Assembly: GCA_030613445.1 (NCBI GenBank) | Contig: JAUWLY010000119.1 | Span: 1-8,111, forward strand | DNA length: 8,111 nucleotides | Direction: 5' to 3' | Source: Candidatus Stahliibacteriota bacterium | Lineage (GTDB): Bacteria > Hydrothermota > Tepidihabitantia > SM23-42 | Shown here: one piece after another, positions 1 through 6,108 of the stretch | How the letters are laid out: each line of letters starts with the position of its first letter | Numbering within the stretch: position 1 is the first letter of the stretch | Notes under the pieces: model-generated | The model's database searches: none | The model's input: the letters and a program-made list of their open reading frames with translations, nothing else | What the model was told of the DNA's origin: nothing | Translations under genes and position numbers: made by a program

Positions 1-1548
1 ATTTCTTTCAGCTGGTGTGATTTTGATTGTTACAACACCATACTGACCCCTACCTCCAGTTTGCTTTATGAACCTGCCTTGTGCAGTCACTGGCTCAGTA
101 ATCGTTTCTCGGTAAGAAACCTGAGGTTTACTCACATTACATTCAACCCCAAACTCCCGTTTCAAGCGGTCAACAATGATTTCTAGATGCAGCTCACCCA
201 TACCTGCTATGATCCGCTGTCCAGTTTCGTCATCAATCTTCACTTTAAATGTCGGGTCCTCAATTTGTAGATATTTAAGGCTGTTATCTAGTTTTGAATC
301 GTCCATTTTTGTCCTGGGTTCTAACGAAACGAATACCACGGGCTCAGAAAACTTCATCGGCTCAAAAGATATCGGATGTTTGGTACTGCACAAGGTGTAT
401 CCTGTCTTGCATTCTCTGATACCGACTACCACACCTATTTCTCCAACGCTAAGGCTGCGTGTTTCTTCTCTCTTATTGGCATGCATCAGCAATAATCTAC
501 CAATGCGGTCGATTCTCTTTGGCGGATAAATCAAGACTTTGTCACCGGCTTTTGCTTCACCAGAATATACTCTGATGTAGTAAAGCAAGCCAAGATGAGG
601 ATCGGTCTGCGCCTTAAAGAGAAATGCTGAAAACGGTTCATTGAGTGACGGTTTCCTAATTTCCTCTTTTGAAGTTCTTGGATCAAATGCCTTTACTGGT
701 GGCATGTCAAGTGGTGATGGAAGGTAATCTAATACAGCATCAAGGAGTATCTGAACCCCCTTGTTTTTCAAAGCACTCCCGCACAAAACGGGAAAGAAAC
801 TCAAATCAATAGTTCCTTGTCTTATAACTGATATCAGTTTTTCACATGGAAGGTCCTTCTTGGCAACATAGGTATCAAAAAGATCCTCGTCACGTTCAGC
901 CAGCGTTTCAAAAGCCTTAATGCGGTAAAAGTCAACTTGATCTTCATATTCTGCAGGGATCTCGGCTTCTCTATATTTCACACCCGATGTTTCTTCTTCC
1001 CAATAATATGCTTTTTCTCTGAGGATGTCGATAATGCCGTAGAATTCGTCATCTCCAACAATGGGTACCTGAAGAACCAACGGTTGCATTGATAGCTTAT
1101 CTTTCATCTGTCTGAGAACCCGTTCAAAATCCGCGCCTATGCGGTCCATTTTGTTAATAAAGGCGATACGTGGTACCTGGTACTTATCAGCCTGATGCCA
1201 CACTGTTTCGCTCTGCGGCTGCACACCGCCCACTGCACAGAATATCGCAATCAGACCATCTAGCACTTTCAATGACCGTTCCACCTCGACCGTGAAATCA
1301 ACATGGCCCGGCGTATCGATGATATTAACGCGATAACCTTTCCAGTATGAAGTAGTTGCAGCAGAGGTAATCGTGATACCCCGCTCTCTTTCCTGCTGCA
1401 TCCAATCCATGGTTGCCGAACCTTCATCGACTTCACCCATCCTCCTTATCTTCCCCGTGTAGAATAGTATTCTTTCAGTAGCCGTTGTCTTACCTGCATC
1501 GACGTGCGCGACGATCCCTATGTTTCTTATTTTTCTGAGCTCAGTCAT
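1..1548 (-). CDS. fusA: Translation elongation factor G, N-terminal 516 residues (3' end outside window)
   Basis: This encodes the GTPase that drives tRNA-mRNA translocation on the ribosome. My translation of the minus strand is open from the ATG at 1546-1548 to base 1 with no stop. Domain I carries the P-loop AHVDAGKTT (residues 14-22), switch I RGITI (56-60), DTPGH (78-82), NKMD (132-135) and the SA motif in GSALKN (257-262). Domains II and III follow, and the window ends in early domain IV at GGRGQYG (498-504). Family members are about 690-700 residues, so roughly a quarter is missing to the left. The start is firm: an in-frame TAA lies 10 codons upstream with no other ATG or GTG between, and EF-G proteins begin about this far before the P-loop. 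There is no Shine-Dalgarno sequence, and the -10 box of a strong promoter ends 7 nt before the ATG. The gene is not next to rpsL, rpsG or tuf here, so a second EF-G paralogue is possible. The residue after GGRGQYG is Val505, where many EF-Gs have His or Lys. Confidence 0.96.
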   Translation of the reverse strand, partial: MTELRKIRNIGIVAHVDAGKTTATERILFYTGKIRRMGEVDEGSATMDWMQQERERGITITSAATTSYWKGYRVNIIDTPGHVDFTVEVERSLKVLDGLIAIFCAVGGVQPQSETVWHQADKYQVPRIAFINKMDRIGADFERVLRQMKDKLSMQPLVLQVPIVGDDEFYGIIDILREKAYYWEEETSGVKYREAEIPAEYEDQVDFYRIKAFETLAERDEDLFDTYVAKKDLPCEKLISVIRQGTIDLSFFPVLCGSALKNKGVQILLDAVLDYLPSPLDMPPVKAFDPRTSKEEIRKPSLNEPFSAFLFKAQTDPHLGLLYYIRVYSGEAKAGDKVLIYPPKRIDRIGRLLLMHANKREETRSLSVGEIGVVVGIRECKTGYTLCSTKHPISFEPMKFSEPVVFVSLEPRTKMDDSKLDNSLKYLQIEDPTFKVKIDDETGQRIIAGMGELHLEIIVDRLKREFGVECNVSKPQVSYRETITEPVTAQGRFIKQTGGRGQYGVVTIKITPAERN

Positions 1549-1555
1549 GTTGTTT

Positions 1556-1583
1556 AGTATAGTTAGAATTTGGGTTTAGTCAA
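1556..1583 (-). promoter_or_regulatory. Promoter of fusA, predicted leaderless
   Basis: On the minus strand the -35 box TTGACT (1583-1578) is separated by exactly 16 bp from the -10 box TATACT (1561-1556). Each differs from the sigma-70 consensus at one position. Only 7 nt (AAACAAC) lie between the -10 box and the fusA ATG, so transcription should start at or within a base or two of the start codon. The match is seen directly; use of the promoter is inferred. Confidence 0.75.
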
Positions 1584-1598
1584 TGTATGAAAGGATAG

Positions 1599-1630
1599 AG
1601 TCATTGAGTAACTAAGTGATTAAGTTATTA
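1599..1630. repeat. Degenerate octanucleotide tandem repeat, 4 units
   Basis: Four consecutive 8-mers fit the pattern AGTNAYTR: AGTCATTG, AGTAACTA, AGTGATTA and AGTTATTA. They lie in the 195-nt AT-rich gap between the end of the rsmF-like gene and the fusA promoter. No coding potential or strong hairpin is visible. The role is unknown. Confidence 0.5.
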
Positions 1631-1713
1631 ATAAATCTCAAATCAGTAATCTGAAATTACGTTATTGTGTCATTGAAAAAATATTGAATATTTGGCATTG
1701 GAATTTTGAAATT

Positions 1714-1741
1714 CATTTGTCATTTATCATTTGACATTTGA
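1714..1741. repeat. Degenerate heptanucleotide tandem repeat, 4 units
   Basis: Four consecutive 7-mers read CATTTGT, CATTTAT, CATTTGA and CATTTGA. Related but out-of-register units (TGAAATT, TGGCATT) lie just to the left. The array ends 2 nt from the stop codon of the rsmF-like gene. The composition is very AT-rich and no function can be assigned from sequence. Confidence 0.5.
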
Positions 1742-1743
1742 AA

Positions 1744-3120
1744 TTATAGCGGTATCCTGCGTTCTCGTTTGACCGCTGATTTTATTTCTTTTCCATTGTA
1801 TCGACCAATGGCAATCGGGATTTTCTTGTATGATAGAATAATAAATCCCTTTTCAAGATGTGCTGTGGGAATTACCTTTACAATTTCTCCGCGTAGGAAT
1901 TTTTTCATTTCACCTTCTTTGGTCTCATAAAAATTCCGTGTGGGATTCTTGCCGAAAAGTTGGACAAAATCATTGTCTGCTTTAATCTCTTGACCATATA
2001 TCTTGCCGACTTCCAACCCTCTCCTGATCGCCTTCATTTCCCAGAATGAGTACACCTGGGGTGTTGCTATATATGATAAGTCATTTTCTTGGAAGACTGC
2101 ATAACCTCGAAACCGTTTCACCGCAATACCAAACCTTCTGCAAAAAAAATCAATTGCTGATCCTTGGAACTCAATTTTCCCCATGTACTCAACACGATGT
2201 CGGCAGACCCCCATTTTGGCGATCTTCGCGACAAAAAATGGGGCGGTGTCATTATCCTGGGGAAGAATCCGCGCACAAGAAGCTAATCGCTTGTCAAAAG
2301 TCTCGCCCTGCCATTTTGTAATACCTGAACGCGTCTTGAAATGCGGAATGGAAATTGGCATAAGGTCTGCTTCTGGAAACTTCTGCAGTAAGTAGGCAAT
2401 GACCGCTTCGTTTTCTTCCGGCGCAATCGTACACGTGGAATAGACCATGGTACCGCCGGCACGTAGTGCTCGGAACCCGGATGTGATTATCCCTTTTTGG
2501 ATCTTCGCCATAACCGCGATATTTTTCAGCCCCCAATGAGATAGCACTACCTTGGACTTCCTTATTGTACCTTCCGCACTGCACGGTGCATCGATCAGTA
2601 TACGATCAAAGTAATCAGGTAAAACCCGGTCAATTTTTTGTCCGCGCAAACTTATTACTGCTTCGTTAAGCAAACCGCATCTTTTGACATTGTGCATCAA
2701 ACCGACTATCCTCTTTCGATTCATCTCATTGGCAACGAGTAATCCCTGATTCTCCATTGCCTGAGCTATCTGTGTCGCCTTTGAACCTGGTGCGGCGCAC
2801 AGATCGAGCACCACCTCACCTGGCTTTGGGTCAAGCACAATAACCGGAACCATCGAAGCGATTTCCTGGGCATATATCAAACCCAAACTGTGGGTAATAT
2901 GATTACCCAACGAGCACTTTTCCCTGAGGAAATATCCATCACTGTAAAAAGGGAGTGGTTCGGTTTTCAGATCCTTTAAGAGCAATAATATAGTGTCTTT
3001 TTTTGCTTTAAGTGTGTTGATACGGAAAGATTTCTTCAGCGGTCTTTTTGCATACTCCAGGAAGCCGTTAAAGTCAGGGATGATATCCTTATATCGAGAA
3101 TAGAGTTGTTCAATCTTCAT
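1744..3120 (-). CDS. rsmF: 16S rRNA (cytosine-C5) methyltransferase, RsmF-like (NOL1/NOP2/Sun family)
   Basis: This is a 458-residue SAM-dependent methyltransferase that forms 5-methylcytosine in rRNA; E. coli RsmF modifies C1407 of 16S rRNA. Visible motifs are the RINTLK segment of the N-terminal RNA-binding part (33-38), the SAM-binding loop DLCAAPGSK (106-114), DAPCSAEGT with Cys180 (177-185), and STCTIAPEENE with Cys230 (228-238). In this family the TC cysteine attacks the base and the PC cysteine helps release the product. There is no N-terminal NusB domain, which argues against RsmB. The C-terminal 140 or so residues resemble the RsmF C-terminal RNA-binding region, including a terminal stretch with PIAIGR, and the length is close to E. 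coli RsmF (479). Its start overlaps the end of the pseudouridine synthase gene by 11 nt, so it is probably translated from the same mRNA. Only a weak AAGG lies about 12 nt upstream of the ATG. The family is certain; the exact target base is inferred. Confidence 0.88.
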   Translation of the reverse strand: MKIEQLYSRYKDIIPDFNGFLEYAKRPLKKSFRINTLKAKKDTILLLLKDLKTEPLPFYSDGYFLREKCSLGNHITHSLGLIYAQEIASMVPVIVLDPKPGEVVLDLCAAPGSKATQIAQAMENQGLLVANEMNRKRIVGLMHNVKRCGLLNEAVISLRGQKIDRVLPDYFDRILIDAPCSAEGTIRKSKVVLSHWGLKNIAVMAKIQKGIITSGFRALRAGGTMVYSTCTIAPEENEAVIAYLLQKFPEADLMPISIPHFKTRSGITKWQGETFDKRLASCARILPQDNDTAPFFVAKIAKMGVCRHRVEYMGKIEFQGSAIDFFCRRFGIAVKRFRGYAVFQENDLSYIATPQVYSFWEMKAIRRGLEVGKIYGQEIKADNDFVQLFGKNPTRNFYETKEGEMKKFLRGEIVKVIPTAHLEKGFIILSYKKIPIAIGRYNGKEIKSAVKRERRIPL

Positions 3121-3856
3121 GTGTCCGCAACGCCTTTTTTAATGACAACAACTCATCATGGGTCAACCGTCTAACCTCGCCCTTACGTAAACGTCCCAAT
3201 GACAAAGGACCAATGGCAATCCTGCGGATAGTACGCACCGGATGACCGATACGTTCAAACATCCTTTTCAGCTGACGATACCTACCTTCTATTAAAGTAA
3301 CCTTAAACACAGTATTGCCTTCAGTTTCGCGTTCTCTAATTATTTTTGTTGCTAAAGTCCGTACTCCTCCTTGAATTTTGATACCTTTACGAAGCTTCTC
3401 CAACGCCTGTTCACTCGGATGTCCTTTAACCTTAACCCGATAAATTTTAGGTAAGTGGGTACGTGGACGCATAACTCGATTGGCAAGTTCACCATCATTA
3501 GTCAACAAAAGCAAACCATCAGCATCCCAATCAAGTCGACCAACCGGAAACACACGCAACCGAATTCTATTAGCACGAAGCAAATCAGCAACCGTGGTCC
3601 TGCCCTGCGGGTCATCAAGCGATGTGATAACCTGAACCGGTTTGAATGCAAGAAAATAGCATTTTGGGACATCAAGCGGTCGCAACAACCTGTCATCAAC
3701 CTTTATGTGGTCATTGTCCACATCAGCACGCGCTCCGAGCTTATCGACCACTTTACCGTTAACCTTAACGCGACCCTGTAGTATCAATTGCTCAGCTTTT
3801 CTGCGTGATGTAATACCAGCCCGCGCGATTATCTTTTGCAAACGCTCAAGACCCAT
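3110..3856 (-). CDS. rluB: 23S rRNA pseudouridine synthase, RluB/RsuA family
   Basis: This 248-residue enzyme isomerises a uridine in rRNA to pseudouridine; RluB modifies U2605 of 23S rRNA. An S4 RNA-binding domain occupies about residues 3-45 (RLQKIIARAGITSRRKAE, then VKVNGKVV). The catalytic domain follows, with GRLDWDADGLLLLTNDG (106-122), whose Asp109 is the expected catalytic residue, and a C-terminal GRYRQLKRMFERIGHPV motif. The ELANRVMRP stretch after the active-site loop favours RluB over RsuA, but RsuA, RluE or RluF specificity cannot be excluded. The start is forced: an in-frame TAA lies only two codons upstream of the ATG and the S4 domain begins at once. No Shine-Dalgarno sequence fits into this space, and a promoter lies directly upstream. 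The stop overlaps the start of the downstream rsmF-like gene. Confidence 0.9.
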   Translation of the reverse strand: MGLERLQKIIARAGITSRRKAEQLILQGRVKVNGKVVDKLGARADVDNDHIKVDDRLLRPLDVPKCYFLAFKPVQVITSLDDPQGRTTVADLLRANRIRLRVFPVGRLDWDADGLLLLTNDGELANRVMRPRTHLPKIYRVKVKGHPSEQALEKLRKGIKIQGGVRTLATKIIRERETEGNTVFKVTLIEGRYRQLKRMFERIGHPVRTIRRIAIGPLSLGRLRKGEVRRLTHDELLSLKKALRTHED

Positions 3857-3864
3857 ATGCCATT

Positions 3865-3892
3865 ATTCTATCGGCAAGAAATAGGAAGTCAA
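3865..3892 (-). promoter_or_regulatory. Promoter of the rluB-rsmF operon, predicted leaderless
   Basis: On the minus strand TTGACT (3892-3887) is followed after exactly 16 bp by TAGAAT (3870-3865), one mismatch from TATAAT. The rluB ATG begins 8 nt after the -10 box. The in-frame stop TAA at 3865-3863 overlaps the -10 box, so translation cannot start further upstream. The arrangement is nearly the same as in front of fusA. Confidence 0.72.
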
Positions 3893-3920
3893 TAGCCCGT
3901 CAAGAATTTTGTTCTATCCC

Positions 3921-3948
3921 TTTGCCCTTTGCTCTCTGCTCTTTGCTC
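3921..3948. repeat. Degenerate heptanucleotide tandem repeat, 4 units
   Basis: Four adjacent 7-mers read TTTGCCC, TTTGCTC, TCTGCTC and TTTGCTC, with more decayed units on either side (CTATCCC before, TACCTGT after). The array is a polypyrimidine tract between two divergent promoters. It has the same period as the array at 1714-1741 but a different sequence. No function is visible. Confidence 0.55.
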
Positions 3949-3955
3949 TACCTGT

Positions 3956-3975
3956 CCCACGGATAATATTGTGGG
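3956..3975. promoter_or_regulatory. Small dyad upstream of the ABC transporter promoter, possible operator
   Basis: CCCAC (3956-3960) and GTGGG (3971-3975) form perfect inverted arms around a 10-bp AT-rich centre. The dyad ends 8 bp before the -35 box of the ABC transporter promoter. The position and the roughly one-turn arm spacing fit a dimeric regulator site, but 5-bp arms can arise by chance and no regulator gene is in view. Confidence 0.25.
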
Positions 3976-3983
3976 TGATGCAT

Positions 3984-4011
3984 TTGACAAAGGAAGAAAA
4001 GTGATTATATT
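3984..4011 (+). promoter_or_regulatory. Promoter of the ABC transporter operon, predicted leaderless
   Basis: A perfect -35 box TTGACA (3984-3989) is followed after exactly 16 bp by TATATT (4006-4011), one mismatch from TATAAT. The first ATG of the ATPase gene is at 4017, only 5 nt after the -10 box, and an in-frame TAA at 4011-4013 excludes any earlier start. The geometry predicts an mRNA starting at or about that ATG. Confidence 0.78.
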
Positions 4012-4016
4012 AAGTT

Positions 4017-4979
4017 ATGGAACGTCAGGGTAGGTTGGATCGAAATCGTATGGAGAAAGAGAATAGTGTAATTGAAGCCATTGAACTCACCAAAACGTTT
4101 GGTAATATTACGGCGGTAAACCACGTCTCTTTTACTGTAAGAAAACGTGAATTCTTTGGCTTTCTCGGTCCCAATGGTGCTGGAAAAACAACCACGATCA
4201 GAATGCTCATTGGGCTTCTTATCCCTGACTCAGGTGTTGTTCTTATAGATGGTATTGACATAAGAAAAAACCCCATTAAGGCAAAGATGAAGATGGGGGT
4301 GATTCCAGAGATGGGGAATATCTATGTGGATTTAACCGCAAAACAAAACATAATATTATCCGGTAGATTCTATGGCTTCCCTAAAAAACTCCTTGAGAAA
4401 AAAGCAGATGAACTCCTCGCCCAATTTGGGTTATATGAAAGAAAAAATGACCTCGTCAAGAATTTCTCAAGAGGTATGAAGCAAAGAGTGAATATTGCAA
4501 GCGCAATTATCCATGATCCTGAAATCCTATTTCTTGATGAGCCAACATCAGGATTAGATGTTCAAAGTCAGCGATTGATTAAAACAATTATAAATCAGAT
4601 GAATGAAAAGGGGACGACTATTTTTCTGACCACCCACAATATCGAAGAGGCAAATCAGTTATGTACAAGGATCGCCATTATTCACAAAGGTGAAATAGCT
4701 GTTATCGATAGCCCAGAGAAACTGAGAAGCACTTTCGATACAACCCAATCAGTTGAGATGTCTTTTGACAAAACTTTTGATGATAAACTAGTGGAAGAAA
4801 ATGACTTGGTGAACAGAGCAGAAAAAATGGGTGATAAATGGAAATTATATACTAATAATCCGGACCGACTGGTCAAGCATCTCACCAAATATGCTGAAGA
4901 ACATGGATTAACGATTATCTCTTTGGAAATATGCCGGCCAAGTCTGGAAGATGCGTTCGTAAAATTCACTAAGCCATGA
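4017..4979 (+). CDS. ABC-2 type exporter, ATP-binding subunit (DrrA/CcmA-like)
   Basis: This 320-residue ATPase energises the membrane subunit encoded next to it. It has Walker A GPNGAGKTT (51-59), a Q-loop position occupied by Glu in VIPEMGN (95-101), the signature FSRGMKQR (150-157), Walker B LFLDEP with Glu175 (171-176), D-loop SGLD (178-181) and switch His207 in TTHN. After about residue 240 a DUF4162-like C-terminal domain ends in LEDAFVKFT, as in DrrA-type drug, lipid or polysaccharide exporters. The substrate cannot be read from sequence. An alternative start is Met12 at 4050, nearer the usual family N-terminus. The ATG at 4017 fits a leaderless start, while 4050 has only a weak GGA 10 nt upstream. 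The stop overlaps the permease start (ATGA), suggesting translational coupling. Confidence 0.93.
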   Translation: MERQGRLDRNRMEKENSVIEAIELTKTFGNITAVNHVSFTVRKREFFGFLGPNGAGKTTTIRMLIGLLIPDSGVVLIDGIDIRKNPIKAKMKMGVIPEMGNIYVDLTAKQNIILSGRFYGFPKKLLEKKADELLAQFGLYERKNDLVKNFSRGMKQRVNIASAIIHDPEILFLDEPTSGLDVQSQRLIKTIINQMNEKGTTIFLTTHNIEEANQLCTRIAIIHKGEIAVIDSPEKLRSTFDTTQSVEMSFDKTFDDKLVEENDLVNRAEKMGDKWKLYTNNPDRLVKHLTKYAEEHGLTIISLEICRPSLEDAFVKFTKP

Positions 4980-5731
4980 AAGTTAAAAACCTGAATACAC
5001 AATTTCTCCGTGGTATAATCGTTACGACTGAGAAAAATATTATGATTTATTACACTAAGGCACCAGTACTAATTTTTGGGCTTCTGTTCCCTCTGTTCAT
5101 GTTCCTGTCTTTTTATCTGGGGAGAGGAATAAACTTGTCTGTTTTCTTCCCTGGGTTTTTGGCGATGTCGATGTTCTTCACCGCATCATCAGTCGGTCCT
5201 TTGATAACTCCATGGGAAAAGCAGGCAGGAACATATGAAAGGCTGCTGTCTTTTCCAGTCAGTATCAATACAATAATACTGGGAGATGTTGCTGCAGGTA
5301 TGATCTTTGGTATTGTGATTAATGTTGCTGTTCTAATTATTGGTCAGGTGTTTTTACGATACCCCATAAATATTCTATATTTGCCCTTCGCCATTGTATT
5401 AGCTGCCTTCTGCTATTCTTCTTTAGGTGTTTTGCTGGCATCGCCATCAGCACGTGCCCCATCCCATATAATGATGTTCTCCAGTCTTATCCGTTTCCCG
5501 CTTATTTTCATCAGTGGTATCTTCATACCGCTTGAGAAACTCCACGGGATTGGACGTGTCTTGACCTTTTTCTCCCCAATCACTTATCTGGTTGATCTAC
5601 TGAATTTCAGTTTTAAAGGTAAATCTCATATGTCCCCGTTTGTTAATTTCAGCGTGTTGTTTGCCTTCAGCGTACTTTTTTTATGGCTTGCAAACAGGTT
5701 CCACAGAAGAAATCTGAGAAAAGGGTTGTAA
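4976..5731 (+). CDS. ABC-2 type transporter permease subunit
   Basis: This 251-residue membrane protein should form the transport channel with the preceding ATPase. About six hydrophobic segments are visible, near residues 30-48, 54-74, 102-126, 132-155, 168-187 and 222-240. They are separated by a cytoplasmic-type loop with EKQAGTYERLLSFP (81-94), typical of ABC-2 permeases, and a conserved-looking SGIFIPLE region (180-187). A basic C-terminus (RFHRRNLRKG) should lie in the cytoplasm. The ATG shares 4 nt with the ATPase stop and has no Shine-Dalgarno sequence, so it probably relies on coupled translation. A hairpin with a T-tract begins at the stop codon. The substrate is unknown. Confidence 0.9.
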   Translation: MKVKNLNTQFLRGIIVTTEKNIMIYYTKAPVLIFGLLFPLFMFLSFYLGRGINLSVFFPGFLAMSMFFTASSVGPLITPWEKQAGTYERLLSFPVSINTIILGDVAAGMIFGIVINVAVLIIGQVFLRYPINILYLPFAIVLAAFCYSSLGVLLASPSARAPSHIMMFSSLIRFPLIFISGIFIPLEKLHGIGRVLTFFSPITYLVDLLNFSFKGKSHMSPFVNFSVLFAFSVLFLWLANRFHRRNLRKGL

Positions 5732-5761
5732 AAAGAGAACGGCATCCCGCTTGCTCTTTTT
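5730..5761. terminator. Likely bidirectional terminator between converging operons
   Basis: AAAAAGAG (5730-5737) pairs with CTCTTTTT (5754-5761), and inside it CGG (5740-5742) pairs with CCG (5747-5749) around a 4-nt loop, with small unpaired stretches between. Read on the plus strand the hairpin ends in a T-tract just after the permease stop. On the minus strand the A-tract becomes a T-tract about 35 nt after the Hsp20-like stop. The GC stem is short, so efficiency is uncertain. Confidence 0.55.
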
Positions 5762-5795
5762 CAGCATGTATTGAACGATAATGATCTCGTTGTTG

Positions 5796-6074
5796 CTATC
5801 TTAAAAGCGGTATTACTATCTTTAGCAGTTCACCGTCATAAACCACCTGCGCCTTTTCCGCTATAACCGGTCGACAGAATGCCATATACTTAAGATAAAT
5901 CCTATCATTAGAAGTAGCGTGCACGTTTAGACGATGTGCATTTATTTTCAATTTGATATTTTCCTTTTCAACATTGGGTAAGACAATCTCGATATTCACC
6001 TTATTCAATTGCTCATCTATATGCATGCAGACATCAGGTTCTATGCTATTCTGACTGCCAACCATCTTAATCAC
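5796..6074 (-). CDS. Small Hsp20/alpha-crystallin-like protein, minimal domain
   Basis: A 92-residue protein that appears to consist of little more than one alpha-crystallin or CS-type beta-sandwich. Supporting features are IEIVLPNVEKENIKLKI (28-44), matching the Hsp20 pattern of an LPGVxKEDI turn, the RLNVHA strand (48-53), and a final GELLKIVIPL (81-90), matching the GVLxVxxPK strand. If it is a true Hsp20 it would bind unfolding proteins without ATP. It lacks the long N-terminal arm and any residues after the last strand that could hold the I-X-I motif used for oligomer assembly, so a p23/CS-type partner role is equally possible. The longest reading starts at GTG (6074). An ATG at 6065, preceded 5 nt away by GGTGA, is an attractive alternative giving 89 residues. 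It follows the kelch gene by 34 nt and is probably on the same transcript. Confidence 0.68.
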   Translation of the reverse strand: MIKMVGSQNSIEPDVCMHIDEQLNKVNIEIVLPNVEKENIKLKINAHRLNVHATSNDRIYLKYMAFCRPVIAEKAQVVYDGELLKIVIPLLR

Positions 6075-6075
6075 C
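6071..6075 (-). promoter_or_regulatory. Possible ribosome binding site choosing the ATG of the Hsp20-like gene
   Basis: GGTGA (6075-6071 on the minus strand) matches part of the anti-Shine-Dalgarno complement and lies 5 nt before the ATG at 6065. The longest ORF uses the GTG inside this very motif (6074-6072) as its start. The better-placed signal therefore supports the ATG three codons later. Confidence 0.4.
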
Positions 6076-6108
6076 GTATGACTATAGAAGAAGTTTCAAG
6101 CCTGCATT

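Noticed and set aside
176..529. 117-codon open frame on the plus strand
   Set aside because: It is antisense to the EF-G coding sequence, which is continuous and conserved across this stretch.
1..1548. Tetracycline-resistance ribosomal protection protein (TetM-like)
   Set aside because: The protein keeps the EF-G forms of the P-loop (AHVDAGKTT), the GSATMDWM-QER-RGITI region and the domain IV GGRGQYG loop, so EF-G is the better call.
1646..1660. Hairpin GTAAT-CTGAA-ATTAC as terminator of the rsmF-like gene
   Set aside because: The stem is only 5 bp and AT-rich, with no T-tract next to it in the minus-strand direction.
1679..1693. AT-only palindrome AAATATT-G-AATATTT
   Set aside because: It is pure A/T in a very AT-rich gap, likely by chance, and too weak for a terminator.
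3455..3781. 108-codon open frame on the plus strand
   Set aside because: It is antisense to the S4 and catalytic domains of the pseudouridine synthase and has no recognisable motif.
3921..3948. CRISPR array or mobile element end
   Set aside because: The units are 7 nt with no spacers, no inverted repeats and no target-site duplication; this is a micro-repeat tract.
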